Below are positions 1 through 11,865 of a DNA stretch of 64,000 bases, one piece after another (within the stretch, counting starts at the first letter, position 1; each line of letters opens with the position of its first letter). Under the pieces are notes generated by a model. That model was not told the origin of the DNA, searched no databases, and was given only the letters and a program-made list of their open reading frames with translations. This DNA comes from Notospermus geniculatus (lineage: Eukaryota > Nemertea > Pilidiophora > Heteronemertea > Lineidae). The stretch is from contig NMRB01001115.1 in the NCBI GenBank assembly GCA_002633025.1, positions 5,334-69,333 of the forward strand. The letters are read 5' to 3'. The position numbers and the translations under genes were made by a program.

Positions 1-645
1 CGGTCAAATAATGCCCTTGAAATATGGCCAAAATACCATGAATTGATACCAAAGGCTGCCCCAGTTTGTGCGAAAAGCAACGTACGAACGTGCCATCTGA
101 CAAATTGTTTGTGCTATGAAATAAAGTGTGTGATAATGGACATCAATGATGAGCAACGAAAGATTGCGGAGATAATTCAAGGATACAGCTCTCGGATCAT
201 GCGGCGAGATCCCCTGGCGCGTCACTTGGACACGCTATCAGTATCAATGCTACAACATTTGCCGTATCGGTCTCACTGGGCCATACTGAACTCACCGGGA
301 GTGCTTTACCCCGTTGTAATCATCCTGAGGTTGTCGATAGGTACATGTATCTTGCGATTTCGTAATTTCGGTTTATCTGGAGCGATGGCGGGCATTGACA
401 TTTGTCATTTTGTCAGGTCATTCACTGAAAGTGGGCGTTCCCACGTACGGTGCGACCAAACAAAATTTACCCATTTAGAATATTTTGACGTCTTCGATAA
501 TGGCGCCACCGTGGCGATGCAACAGGGTGGCGCCAGGACGAGGATTCGAAACTTGATGTTTAGCATCGTCAGACCGTGCGGACCATTTCGCAAGATTGGC
601 GTTAGTTGGCGTTAGTTTCTTCTTTCTGTATGTACGTACGTACGT

Positions 646-988
646 ACACCCTTAATCAAAAGTAAATGCACAGCTAATAAACTTAAATATTTCCCAAAAT
701 CTTCTGCGGATCAACCTTTGCTTTTCACGGCAGTTATTTAAGGCATCAAGACACATTTTGAGACCAAAAATATCATGAACTTGCATGAGTTGTATTTTTG
801 ACAAAAGTTTGAAATTTCCATAAAAAAGTGTGACAAAAATACAACTCATGCAAGTTCATGATATTTTTGGTCTCAAAATGTGTCTTGATGCCCTAAATAA
901 CTGCCGTGAAAAGCAAAGGTTGATCAGCAGAAGATTTTAGGAAATATTTAAGTTTATCAGCTGTGCATTTACTTTTGATTAAGGGTGT
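646..988. mobile_element. MITE-like long hairpin in copy A only
   Basis: The two arms (about 648-796 and 838-986) are near-perfect inverted complements, beginning ACCCTTAATC and ending GATTAAGGGT, with a loop of about 40 bp. The element sits inside a GTAC/TACG microsatellite. Copy A' has only the microsatellite at this site (12525-12558), so the insertion is directly supported. The target duplication cannot be resolved in the repetitive flank. There is no transposase, so it is a non-autonomous element. Confidence 0.9.
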
Positions 989-2728
989 ACGTACGTACGG
1001 TATCGGTTTTCCCTGCTCTCTTCCCCGTGTCGACGTGATACAGCCACCAGCAGGCTGCGTGCTGAAAACTTCATCATTTCAGTAAAAACAGATTCGTTCA
1101 GGCATATCGTCGGTCGAAATTCGGTGGAATTTAACATTTAGATTATAACGAAGTAAAAACATCAAGGTGTTGAATTCCAATTTTGTAACAAAATGCTTTC
1201 TTGGCAACCATGACAGTGATGAGATACAAAGGAAAACGTCTGTGATGTACTGCATTCTCGGCTGGAAAACACTGATTCTTCATTTCTATGCAGTTACGTC
1301 ATACTTTATTTGGGTGATGTCATTCCGAACTTCGTAAGCCTACTCCCCCTACGCTGCTTTTAGGTTGGGTGTTGGTCATTTTTGCACGCACTTGGTATGT
1401 TGGGACAGGGCGAATGGCATGAAGTCAACAATCATTGACAGTTTCTGTACATTTTTTATAGTGAGAAATTGTTGTATGCAGTATTACCTACGGTACACTG
1501 GATGAAGTTTCAATCAAACATGTTCTTCTGATCACTGGGTGGAATACTGGCTTTTACCATTGGAGAACTGTATTCAACCTTTGGTTAGGTCTACTTTTAC
1601 CCATAGCACATATCATGGAAATATGGATGAAACCACAAACAGGCGTTATACACCCGGGGATAGAGTAAGACTGAATACAACCACTGCTTCAGTTGCGTGC
1701 TGACCCACTGACAGATGTTAGGTGTCTACCGTCTCTTTCAGCATTCGGTTGCAGTTGTTTCACGTTGTTTTTGTTTGAATGTGGGGGCGGAGTTGATCTC
1801 AGATAAGCCACCACACAAACACGTTGCTTTGTATTTTCTCAACAAGGTGTTCTCCATTTCGCACCTTCAGCAGCATCACTGAGATGAGCTGATGATTCCC
1901 AGACCCTCTGGTTAGAAATAGAAAGGTTGTTCTGATAGGTTGCTATAAAGCTTCAATGAATTGGGCATTATTCCTTTGCCTACATTATTAAACAGATAAC
2001 TCATTTCTGATGGGCAGCAAAGTTCCCTTTGCCGTGGCTGCTGTTAACATCTAGACAGCCTTCAAACAGGTGTTGTCCTAGGCCGCTGAAAGTACCGGTG
2101 TAACAGGAACCGATGTCCCCCCGGAGTCTGAGTCCGTTGTCCATTCCACATTGTAATTTTAGGGTTACATGACAGTTTTCCTCCGCTTATCTGGGCCCAG
2201 ATCTGGCATAATACAGAGTACAGAAAACATTTGATCAGAAATTTGACCGAATAAAACGGACTTAATGCAGCATTCGCTGGTAAACAATTGTCGTCTGTCA
2301 TTCGAACCATATTCCGTGTTTTGATGGGGAAGGTAAACACACTATTCGAAAATTGAAACTTCGTTCCAATGTTCTTCACCGACGGCATAATATCAGATAC
2401 ATAATTAATGAAGCAGTTAATGAGTCCAATGTATCAAGTGTCTGTAAATCTATATCAAAAGCAACGTGAACAAACTGAAAATACCGCATTAGATCTCTTG
2501 AAAACGTCCAGCGTTGATTGGACTCGATTGCAAAAATGGACACAACCTTGGCAATTACTTGAGATAATTGCTAAATCTAAAACCATTAACGATGGATTAG
2601 AGTTTTTGTGACAAGGATAAGGACTTGGAAAGGGACTAAACACATACCCACCCAACTAGTTTTTGTTGCTGTTAGTTCAGGGGGCTGTGCGTTCATCAGG
2701 ATAAACCTGATGACCCATATTTCTCTTA

Positions 2729-2934
2729 AGGGTTATGTAAGTGACTCGAAATCTCGAATTTTTGACGCAAAAAATCTGACTAACTGCGCACTAAATGGAG
2801 AAGATAAGGCTCGGGGCACCTCCTTATGACGGCTCCATAGGGCCCCCGAGCCTTGTTTTCCAAATTTAGTGTGCAGTTAGCCAGATTTTTTGCGTAAAAA
2901 ATTCGAGATTTCGAGTCACTTTATACATAAACCT
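2729..2934. mobile_element. TA-flanked MITE in copy A only
   Basis: Inverted termini AGGGTTATGTAA / AGGTTTATGTAT run inward through a shared arm containing GACTCGAAATCTCGAATTTT. The element is flanked by TA (or TTA) on both sides. Copy A' has the uninterrupted sequence CTCTTAACTG at this position. The TA duplication suggests mobilisation by a Tc1/mariner-type transposase; a TTA duplication would instead suggest PIF/Harbinger. Confidence 0.85.
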
Positions 2935-3121
2935 TAACTGCTCGCGTACGACGAAACCAAGTGACAGACATAAATTTATCTTTTTGAGGATATCACCTGC
3001 TTGTGCAAGACAAACTCAGGTTGATTGTTCACCGTTCTCGATGAATCGAGAGCGCGAAATACGGCAGTATCAGCTCTGTCGACAATGTTGGGCGAATTCA
3101 ATGAACAGCAGGAGGAAACAC

Positions 3122-3172
3122 CCGGAACTTCAGAGGTGACAGGCGCCGATGTTTCCACTTCGCCACCCCATA
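3122..3172 (-). mobile_element. SINE head fragment
   Basis: Read on the minus strand, this carries a tRNA-type A box (TGGCGAAGTGG) followed by AACATCGGCGC and TCACCT, the same order as the SINE at 29674-30079. The B-box region is degenerate. It lies within a segment (3120-3226) that is replaced by unrelated sequence in copy A' (15008-15499). Confidence 0.65.
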
Positions 3173-4082
3173 GGCCTAATTTTCGTCTGTTGCATGCAAG
3201 TTCACCAGTTAGGCCACAGTCTACGCTGGTGTGAAAAAAGTCTCTTTTCAAACCATTCTCACACGGAAGTATTCGAAATATCCGTGTTGATGAAATAGAC
3301 ATAGCAGACGAGATGGTCAACATCGCACTATTCAAGACCACTTCACCACTTACTTCGTCAATATTGGATATCGTGGATGTTTCTCACAGCCGCCTATTAT
3401 ATTCCCTCCTTGAGATTATTGATCAGCTGTTGATAGCACATAAATGGCAATGACTAGCCTTATTAGGAAACACATAGTCGAGTGTTTGACCAACTTGTCG
3501 ACAACGTGCTGTTAATCAGTCTATCCGTGATGACAATGATGCTGACTCTGTTTCCTGGGCCACTGGCATGAATTCACTGGTTCTCGTGAGTTCCCGAAGA
3601 GGCCGAGAGTTAGAAGTCGACTTGGGATGGGGTACCTATACGTCAAATATGAGTGCCCTACCAGTACCTTTCTTTAAGGTTCTGCTGCTGTTGTTGTTGC
3701 TGATCGGGGGCTTGCGTCGCCTTGACGAACCCAAATAAACAAAAGGCAAACGCCAGTTAGGAAAAACAAATGCAAGCTGCTTTGAGCCCTGGTAACGAGG
3801 TTGTTTAGTTACCGTCTGAAACAGCCACATTCAAGGCACCAAATGTGTCGAGTTTTAATTACATTTTCATCAAGCGTTTTTCCTTGAACGGTTCTAAACT
3901 CTTCTGTCGAGATGGAGGAGCCGTGATTTCCTTTCGCTAGTGGTAGGCAATAATAACTCGTAAAGAATGCTTAAGATGTAATTTATTGCCCAGTTTCAAC
4001 GTAAAACAGCAATCTCACATGAAATGGATGCTTAATCGGGATGGCAATTACATTTATTGACGATGGGTGCGAAATTAACACT

Positions 4083-4250
4083 TGAAGGAGCTTTCTCACC
4101 AAATGCGGTCTGCGGTTTACCGTGGGTTTTCCACAGGAGTTTCTGCCATCATTGTGATCCAAGGTAGAAAGGTAAGATAAGGGAACTTCACTTACCTTCG
4201 AAAACCGCACAGGAAAACGCAAACCGCATTTGGTGTGAACGTCGCTTTAA
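4083..4250. mobile_element. MITE-like inverted repeat
   Basis: The left arm contains TCACCAAATGCGGTCTGCGG and the right arm is its near complement (AACCGCATTTGGTGTGAACG). It is the same family as the element 330 bp downstream, and it is present in both copies of the duplication, so it predates that event. Confidence 0.75.
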
Positions 4251-4580
4251 AGGGAGACTCCACTCATTGTGTAAAATTTTGAATTTTTGAAATATCGATC
4301 AGACATTCAAATTCATTGATATCTGCAACGTGTCATATTTTTAAAAAATCAGTCAACTCATAATTTTAAGTATTTTTATTGCATCCCAAGGGGACCATTG
4401 CACAGCACATGTGATGTCATATGTGCTCAATGAATATTTATGAAGGTACAACGAATAGGCCATGCAGTCACAGTATTAGCTCATTCACTACAATAAAGGT
4501 CTTCAGCCTGTTAACACTAGTGACATCACAACTCATGGCAATAGTCTGGATTGATAAAAATTCAAAAGTTTATAATGAGT

Positions 4581-4735
4581 GGAAGGTGCTTCACACCAAG
4601 TACGATTTGCGGTTTACCGAGCTTTTTCGACAGGCATAAAACTTTGTGATTCGACGTAAAAAGCTACGCGAACTTAACTTACCTGCAAAAAACGTTGGGA
4701 AAACGCAAACCGTGTTGGTGTCAATGCTGCTTTAT
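4581..4735. mobile_element. MITE-like inverted repeat, second member
   Basis: The arms TCACACCAAGTACGATTTGC and CGCAAACCGTGTTGGTGTCA are inverted and related to those at 4083-4250. The short open frames 4421-4639 and 4646-4849 fall across it and are not genes. Confidence 0.7.
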
Positions 4736-5674
4736 GTTGATTTGGGAATCCATTTTACACCACAAATCCAATTCTTTCGTCAATTCAGGCAACATTGTCA
4801 CGGATTTTGTGATTTACACTCCGAGAGTTACAGGGCTTTCTGGTGTTAGGCCATAAAATATCTCTCTTTTCAATCAACTAATGAGTACCTGTAATCATAG
4901 CCACGCGGCAATGCCGAGATGTTGAGATTCAACTGCTTGTGTTCTTCGACAATCATGAGCATGCTTGATGGCGTCTCTTGGCAATATGAAGTCTTAAATT
5001 CACTTCATCACCTTGTTACATCAAGGCCTACGGTTGTTCCGCCTTCGGTACGCTCCACTTACGCCTAGTCAGAAAGCGGTATGAATCATTGATGGTTCAA
5101 GATGCCCTTTACCTTCTCCTGATGGACCGGAGACCTCACTATCCTTACCAATCATATCTCGGTCCCCCAGCACCCTCCGCTGCGCTGATCACTGGCCGGT
5201 GCTCTCCCGGGAGGACGAGAGACGGCCATCGGGTGTCAAAGATTACGGTCATCTTCATCCGATTTGTCTCCGGTCACCAACATATGACAGTTCCATTATC
5301 CAGCGGACTGGGAATGCTCGGGCAAACCTCTACGGAGGTCAACGAAACATTGCTTGATATGCAACGAGTTTTCTCTGAGATCTCCGGACGCGAGGTAAAA
5401 ATTGGATCATGTAGGGTCACTCCAGAGTGAGAACTGGGTTAATTCTGTGGCAAAGCAAACCTCCCTTGACTCTTGACCGTAGAAAAAACGGTCGATCCAC
5501 TTTCGGCTGCCGAGGTGGTGGGCTGCCGCGACCAGGATAGGAATGTGAAAGGGGGACTGATTATCCTCAAGAAAAACTGTGTGGAAAGTAATCATAACAT
5601 TGTTAATCTTTGGTGATTGGTTTGTTTCTGTATAATAGATGAAAATTACCGGTGCACTTTTGCTTACGAATGTC

Positions 5675-5968
5675 ATTCTCAATTTGTTTGTGACTACGTA
5701 ACGAGACGCATTCCTAATTCGCATGTTTCTACGTAGCGAGGCCCATTCTTAATTCGTAGAATTCTTAATGCGCATGTTTCCCGCGTAACTAGACCCGTTC
5801 TCAATTAACGACTGAAGGTCCATTCTAATTCGTTGTGACCTACATAACGGGGCCCATTCTCATGTTCCTTGCGTAATGAGGCCCATTCTTAATTCGTATG
5901 TCCCCGGCGTAATGAGGCCCATTCTTAATTCGTATATTCCCTATAAACGAGGCCCATTCTTAATTCGT
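5675..5968. repeat. Degenerate minisatellite, about 38-bp unit
   Basis: Seven to eight imperfect units share the core GAGGCCCATTCTTAATTCGT. Unit number and order differ from the A' array at 17935-18262, as expected for a minisatellite that slips or recombines. Confidence 0.85.
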
Positions 5969-6556
5969 GTCATGAATCGTCGTCCCCCCGAGATGTATAC
6001 AGCCTCCTTGATCACTTTGTCATGAAGATCCTGATGACACTTTATTATTATGCTATCAAATACTGGTTACGTATTTACGATCTCCCGACCGCACTCGACA
6101 CGGGATACAAGAAAACATATTCAGTTACTTACCGTTCATAAACAGAACATGATTTACGTGACGGCGAGTTTAGGACTGGTAATTGGATTGCTCGTGTTGA
6201 GATATGTTCTCTGGCGAGGTTTAGTGAGGTTAAGTGGAGCAGACGTCAAGTATAAGAAACAAAGGAAAGGTATACAATATGTGAAATGATGAAACGTATA
6301 TTTGTGAGAAACGACAGAGTGCGCGGGTTTTTATACGAAAAAATGTGATGAAGATCGACGCGTACGCGCTGCGAAAAACAGAAGATGGCATTCTTAGATT
6401 GACGTTGGTCCTGAAAAACGACCAGGAAACGATTTTCCCGTGTAGGCCCTACATGTACTTTTCCGTATACTATCTATTGGTGTTTGTCCTTAGCCAAGGA
6501 GGAGGGACGCTATAGATTCGTCATATCACTATGATAACGATGTCATTCGGAGTGAA

Positions 6557-6643
6557 GCCCGCAGAACACGAGGCAATTTTTCTTGCTCTTGTTAGCAATT
6601 TAGTAGAAAATAACAAGCAAGAAATATTGCCTTGTGTGCGGTG
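6557..6643. mobile_element. Short hairpin element
   Basis: The arms run from GCCCGCAGAACACGAGGCAA to TTGCCTTGTGTGCGGTG, with a loop of about 20 bp. The termini resemble those of the composite element at 55562-56136 (CAGCACACGAGG), so the two probably belong to one family. It is shared with copy A' (18871-18957). Confidence 0.7.
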
Positions 6644-7625
6644 AAAAGCAACCAACGGCCTCTTGCTTACCACGGGCAACTGCCCTTAGACCTGGGCCAT
6701 ATGCACTGTCACTGTAACTGAGTATAGACGGTATTGGGTGATTTGTAATCCAGATCTTATTCTTCAGTTTGCCACCAGGGGGCCAAAAGCCGAAACACAA
6801 AAACTGTAATTGCGCCTTTAATACTGAACGGAATTTCACCAAATTTTTAAAGGAGGAAACTGGAGTCCTCGGAGGAAAGCCACGCTGCTGCTCTCAGAGA
6901 GAATATCCCTGTCTATCGCATAAACTAGGCGTACGTCGGAGGTACCGGCGCTGGGTCTTTCTATGCGGTCCCACGACAACTGCGTCACCATTTGGAATCT
7001 AGATAGTTGTTGTTGAGAAATATCAAATATGCAAATATGCATCCTGTATACACGCAGAGAAAATCTGTTGTTTGATGACAAACACTTCATAATTCTATTA
7101 TCGCTGATTTTGTGCTGTGAAGAGAAATGAGCCTGACGAGGGTAACACTCCTCTCGCAGTGTTTGTTGGCGCCAGCTGAAGTCTACACGCAGCCATTGGA
7201 AGGCCATCCGTAGTTTAGTCAGTGAAGGGCCCTGTGATTGCGTGATCAAGGGTGGTTACACGGTATCGAAGGACACAATCCAAAATGCCTGGTATGACAT
7301 CCTCTTGAACTATCATGGCTATACGAAAATACTTCATCCCTCTGGCGCCCTTGGCATAACGGAGTGGTAGAGACCGTATGGCCGAAGTTTCTCAGGATGG
7401 GTATGGCGTGCGCAGCATGCATGCATCCGCTGCTTGAGCTGGTAGTTCGTCCTCTGAGAAGTCAGTTGCTCGATCGCCTAGTGGTGTGGTCACGCCTAGA
7501 CTGGCTGTCACGGCTGACAGCACGGACTAAATAAGATTGATGACGGCAAGGACTCAACAGATTGGCAGCAAGGCTGACGACGTTCGGCGATGCTTGTCAA
7601 ATTCTCCAGTGCAAAAGGTCCGTTA

Positions 7626-7786
7626 AGGGCGGCGCAGACGAGCGACTAAATCTGGGCGACCGCCGACGAGACTGGTGGTGCGACTAGACATCAGCCAATC
7701 AGAAGCGCCAAATCTTGTCGCTTTGGCGGTCGGAAGCCAAGTCGGCCGACAAATCGGTCAAAATTGTCGCTCGTGTGCGGTGCCCT
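7626..7786. mobile_element. TTA-flanked MITE in copy A only
   Basis: The termini AGGGCGGCGCAGACGAGCGA / AGGGCACCGCACACGAGCGA are inverted, with TTA on each side (7623-7625 and 7787-7789). Copy A' lacks the element and has GTCCGTAATACTTCGG there. A three-base TTA duplication fits PIF/Harbinger-type integration. The A' sequence is not a clean single TTA, so it could be an altered site or an excision footprint. Confidence 0.85.
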
Positions 7787-8636
7787 TTACTTCGGCGATA
7801 TCGTTCAATCCTACTTTGTATTCGAAACCTTGAAAAACACTTCGTTGCAAAAACGCAAAAGCACTTCAACCTGCCAACCTGGTTATTATGAGAAATGTAC
7901 GCCCAGAAACTGTTCGACGACTTAATATTGCGCTATTCACCACATACGGTAGCCTTCGTCATGCACTCAGCAGGCTGTCATATTCGAGATCATTCCACAG
8001 TTATAACCCTCTCCTTAAGATTTGATACATTTTCCTAGATTGAAAAGTAATATTAAGAATGCGTCAATATACTAGTATTCAGTTTGCTTGTTTATTGACG
8101 ATGGCGTCCAATATAAAGGATGCTGTGACGTGCTTGTTCGTTACAGGCACGAAGATCGGGTAGTCCCGACGGAGACTTTCTGAGAGTGTCTTTTGTAAAA
8201 ACGAGTTGAAGCGTAAAAAGTGTTACGTGAAAAAAAATATGGATATTTTAGTTCGAAAAATGTTGGGAAAAAATGTTGCCAGTGTGTACACAGACCTTTA
8301 ACTTTTAAGGCCTGTCACCGACAACATTCTTCCAACATTCAGAGAAACAACACTATGCTGGACAAATGTTGTCGAGAGTGTACGGTGAGGAGAAGATTTT
8401 TTCCAACATTTTGCTGAAATGTTGTTAAAATCGTGCTATTTTGCATACTCCACGACAGCGTTGAAATTTTTTGACAATTGGACGAAAATTTTAACACTGC
8501 CATCGATACTATATCGCCATCTTGAAATCCTGACAAAGAAGTTAAATACGGCCCTGGTCAGAACAGGCCCGGAGAGAGCGTTAATCATTGTATGATTGGA
8601 ATCTCCTGTCACGTGACTGTCTCGTCAACTTAACTA

Positions 8637-8728
8637 TATATACATGTGTACATGTATATTCTGCTGCAATTCATCCAGCCAGATATACATGTGTACATGT
8701 ATATTCTGCTGCAATTCATCCAGCCAGA
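8637..8728. repeat. 45-bp tandem repeat, two copies
   Basis: Two near-identical 45-bp units each hold TACATGTGTACATGTATATT followed by CTGCTGCAATTCATCCAGCC. No coding potential beyond the repeat itself. Confidence 0.9.
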
Positions 8729-9788
8729 TATCTAAGCGGTTTGATCATCTCGGATATAACTCACAACCTTTTACCTTTTCACGCCCTTAGATGAGAAACT
8801 GATAGCTTGGCCCACATGGAGATCATTGACATCATTATTTGAATCGATATTCATTTTGCGGTTAGGATGTTTAGAAAATCATTAGCTTCATTCTCTCGGG
8901 AGGTATCGTCTGCCTCAGGTTATGACTGCTCTCATCTCTTATTTCTGATCAACACAAATTCAAGCTTTATTAGACTGGTTCACGTCTTTGCCGCTCCACT
9001 CTCATGGCGCTCTGCAACGCGGGACAGTTAGAGAGAAAGCTTTATAGCGCAAGGTCATGCCACTTTAAAACATGATCTTTTTCGCACATCACTCGCCATA
9101 CTGTGCTTTTCCAAAGAAATCATCAAGTACTCTTTTTAAACCAGGTTTTCATGCAAAATCTGCATAAATTTGAATAGGCCTACTGTTAACCCTAATCAAA
9201 GGTAAACCACCTCAAAAGGCATCTCCTCAGATTTTTCATCTTCCTCTTCACTTCCGAAATTCTTTGGCTCAGTCAGAACACAGGTCTGTCATGGCACAAT
9301 TCTGAATTTGTAGATCATTGATTGAATGAATTGGGACCAAGGTTAAGAATTTGACTGTGTTTGCCTTTCACGGGCGGAGCCAATTTCCAGCGTTCGAAGT
9401 CTATTTTGTGGTAAGCGTTGTGGTTGTGATGTTTTGAGTGTGTTAACCGTCACCCACTGTCAGTTAACCATGCCGCGGATACTTTTCCCCAGTATCATTG
9501 TTATCTATCATCAGTACATGTATTTTATGCTCGATGAATAATGTATTGTATGCCGTTTGGGACAGTGCACGATGCTCGATAAATCTTCTACACCTAATTT
9601 CATTTATCATGTTTACGATATGAACATCCGTCGATAGTCCGCGAAATAAAATGTTATAGAGAAATACCGAGTCTTCCCTTTAGTCACTCATCCTGTCTCC
9701 ACGCCGTACACGGTCAAATCTTTCATCTAATTTGTCAGCAAAGTTATTATTAACATGTCATCGTTCCTGGCCATCCGTATAACGGTTC

Positions 9789-10097
9789 TAAAGCTAGGCG
9801 CACATGTGCGGCAAAATCTCGATGCGGTAGGGGTGTTTTTAAAGTTGACTGACCCAACGCTGTCGACTCGTCATTTATCCGGGTCAGTCGACTTTAAAAA
9901 CACCCCTGCCGCATCGAGATTTGCCGCCCATGTGTGCGCCTAGCTTTAAGCTAGGCGCAGGTGGACTGCAAATCTCAATGCGGTAGGGGTATTTTTAAAG
10001 TCGACTGACCGGCTGAATGACGAGTCCAGCAGCGTTGGGTCAGTCTATTTTAAAAACACCCCGCCCTGCCGCATTGAGATTTGCCGCCCAGCTTTAG
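9789..10097. mobile_element. Two hairpin elements back to back
   Basis: Two palindromes, 9789-9948 and about 9948-10097, abut with no spacer. All four arms share the core ATGCGGTAGGGG plus TTTTTAAAGT and GACTGACC, so both derive from one family. The outermost termini are TAAAGCTAGGCG and the GCTTTA complement. The two hairpins differ by small indels and substitutions. Confidence 0.85.
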
Positions 10098-11340
10098 CGC
10101 TCGCTTCCGTCACGCACGATCTGCGGTGAACCGTCGCTAAAATTTATGACACTATTGGGAGTGTACTTTTGACCAGTACTGTATCCATTTCTATTCAATG
10201 TTTTACCATGTATTACCGTAGCTTGGGAGTAAAAATACGACTGCAATGTTTGAAAATACGCCAGCTGTTTTTATCGGGAAACAATAATCACCGTAAACCT
10301 AAAGATAGCACGGGCAACCCACCGATTTCGATGAAACAACACCAATGCGCTAATTCTGGTGTATTTTCCTACATGTACGTCTGTTTTTCCATCAACACTC
10401 AGTTTTGAACGTATATCCTCACTCGTTCCGAAGAAGTAACGTAATGGTTAATTTAACATTTGTGCTTGGTTAAGACAGCTTTGCAGCAGTGCGCTTAAAT
10501 GAATTGAGAAAGTGGTTGGAAAAGTAGATGAAGACCCGTTGAGATATACCACGTTGTGAGAGTGTCTTCGGTGAAGCTCACCGCGTTGAAAGAAACCACG
10601 CGATGAAACTCCATCTTTTAGCGGTACAGTAGGTAATGATTGAAATCAGTTACGCGAGGAACCGACCAGGAAACAAGCGACTGAATCAAATCACTGTTCT
10701 CACTGAACCTGTCAGTGCTAGTCTCGTCCCGTGGTATTTATAGACCCACTGTCGAAATTTTAGTAACTTTTTCCAACCGTATCGTCGTGGGCTGTCTATT
10801 TAAAATTCGAGATTATAGGTACAGCAAACGAGCAGCAATTAACGTGCGAGCTACCTCAGGTAATAAGGCAAACGATTCTAAAGCTGCCGTCTGCCTCATT
10901 TCAGTCTGGTATGATCTAAAACGCAGACAAATTCGTCAGCGTGGCGGCCGAAGGTCAGGGCGTAAGATCGTCGCCAAAGGCAAAATTGGTGTCTCCAGGG
11001 TAATGCAAAATTAAAATTGACTCGAGTCATAGATATTGGATACGACGCATCGTAACCCCCGGATAGTGACTCTCGAAATTAAAGGAGAACCGACATCCGA
11101 CAAATCCCGACCAATCACAAGTTGGCCTTCCTCCTGCACTTTACCGGGTTCTGTCACACTCAGCCTCGTTCTCGAATGTCATCAGCTGTCGATTGAGGGG
11201 TTCGCGTATTTGAGCTACTAGTCCGAGTCATCAGCCAGTCTTTATATGCCTGGTTGAATGATCAGTTTGAATCAAGAATCGACTTTTCATGATAGGCCAT
11301 GTACCTGATAGGAATCGAGCAAATTCTGGGAAGCCGCCGC

Positions 11341-11865
11341 CGAGGTTTAGAAATCAAACGATAAACGTAAATTTTACGACATCGTTATTTTTCATACTAC
11401 ACATTAACCAACAATCTCGTACCCAGATCTACCTCATCCGAGGATATCTCTGGCGAGGGCTGCGACCTGACCAAAATTTCTGGTCAACCGCTGGCAGCGT
11501 GCCAAAATGTTTGTTTCACACAATATTTCGTTCTTCGATGACTGAAAAAGATCATATATGCCTAAAAAGTCATATAATACACCCAAAACACGAAGTTGTT
11601 TGAGTATTAGAGCAATTTCAAACGAATAGTTTAGTTGGGAACATCAAGTCGCGGGTGCCAGCTTCGGTGTGATTCGCCTCAAAATTAGTATATTGCGCAT
11701 GCGCAGTAGTCCTGAAGTCGTCAGCCCTTTCCAGTGGTGTTGTAGGAACGTAAACCCACTGGGGACGAGTTTGATTAACCAAATTTTAAATTGCATTTTC
11801 CGTACAAAAATAACGTTGTCGTTGTCGTTAACGTTTACGTTTATCGTTTGATTTGTAAACCTCCC
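11341..11865. mobile_element. GGGAGGTTT-family MITE, interrupted
   Basis: The ends CGAGGTTTAGAAATCAAACG and GGGAGGTTTACAAATCAAAC (minus strand) match the TA-flanked element at 38306-38457. Without the nested insertion at 11412-11773 and its target duplication, about 154 bp remain, close to the 152 bp of the intact relative. Confidence 0.85.
11412..11773. mobile_element. 362-bp element nested in an older MITE
   Basis: It is bounded by the 9-bp direct repeat ATTAACCAA (11403-11411 and 11774-11782). Its own ends, CAATCTCGTACCCAG and CAAACTCGTCCCCAG (minus strand), are inverted. The intact relative at 38306-38457 carries ATTAACCA once at this point, which confirms the insertion. The superfamily is uncertain: 9 bp is longer than the usual 8-bp hAT duplication. 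A similar terminus, ACCTTGGGAACAAGGTTG, occurs near 51140. Confidence 0.85.

Larger units (their letters stand above)
1..8443. repeat. Large direct duplication, copy A
   Basis: This stretch is repeated in the same order and orientation at 11906-20618, with long runs that are identical or differ at scattered single bases. Position 1 matches 11906, and the match stops at 8443/20618 inside a TCGTGCTATTTTG word. The left limit cannot be seen because the window starts inside the repeat. Short open frames seen in both copies (for example 2408-2611 and 5092-5430) stay open because the copies are nearly identical, so this is not evidence of coding. I see no recognisable gene. Copy-specific insertions are at 646-988, 2729-2934, 3120-3226 and 7626-7786. 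Confidence 0.95.

Noticed and set aside
43-615. 190-codon frame in copy A
   Set aside because: Broken by a stop and a shift in copy A', partly replaced near 545-600, and no recognisable domain.
2408-2611. 67-residue frame identical in both large copies
   Set aside because: The identity reflects the near-identical duplication; no domain, no supporting context.
5092-5430. 112-residue frame kept in both copies
   Set aside because: The copies differ by only two codons because the DNA is nearly the same; no known family.
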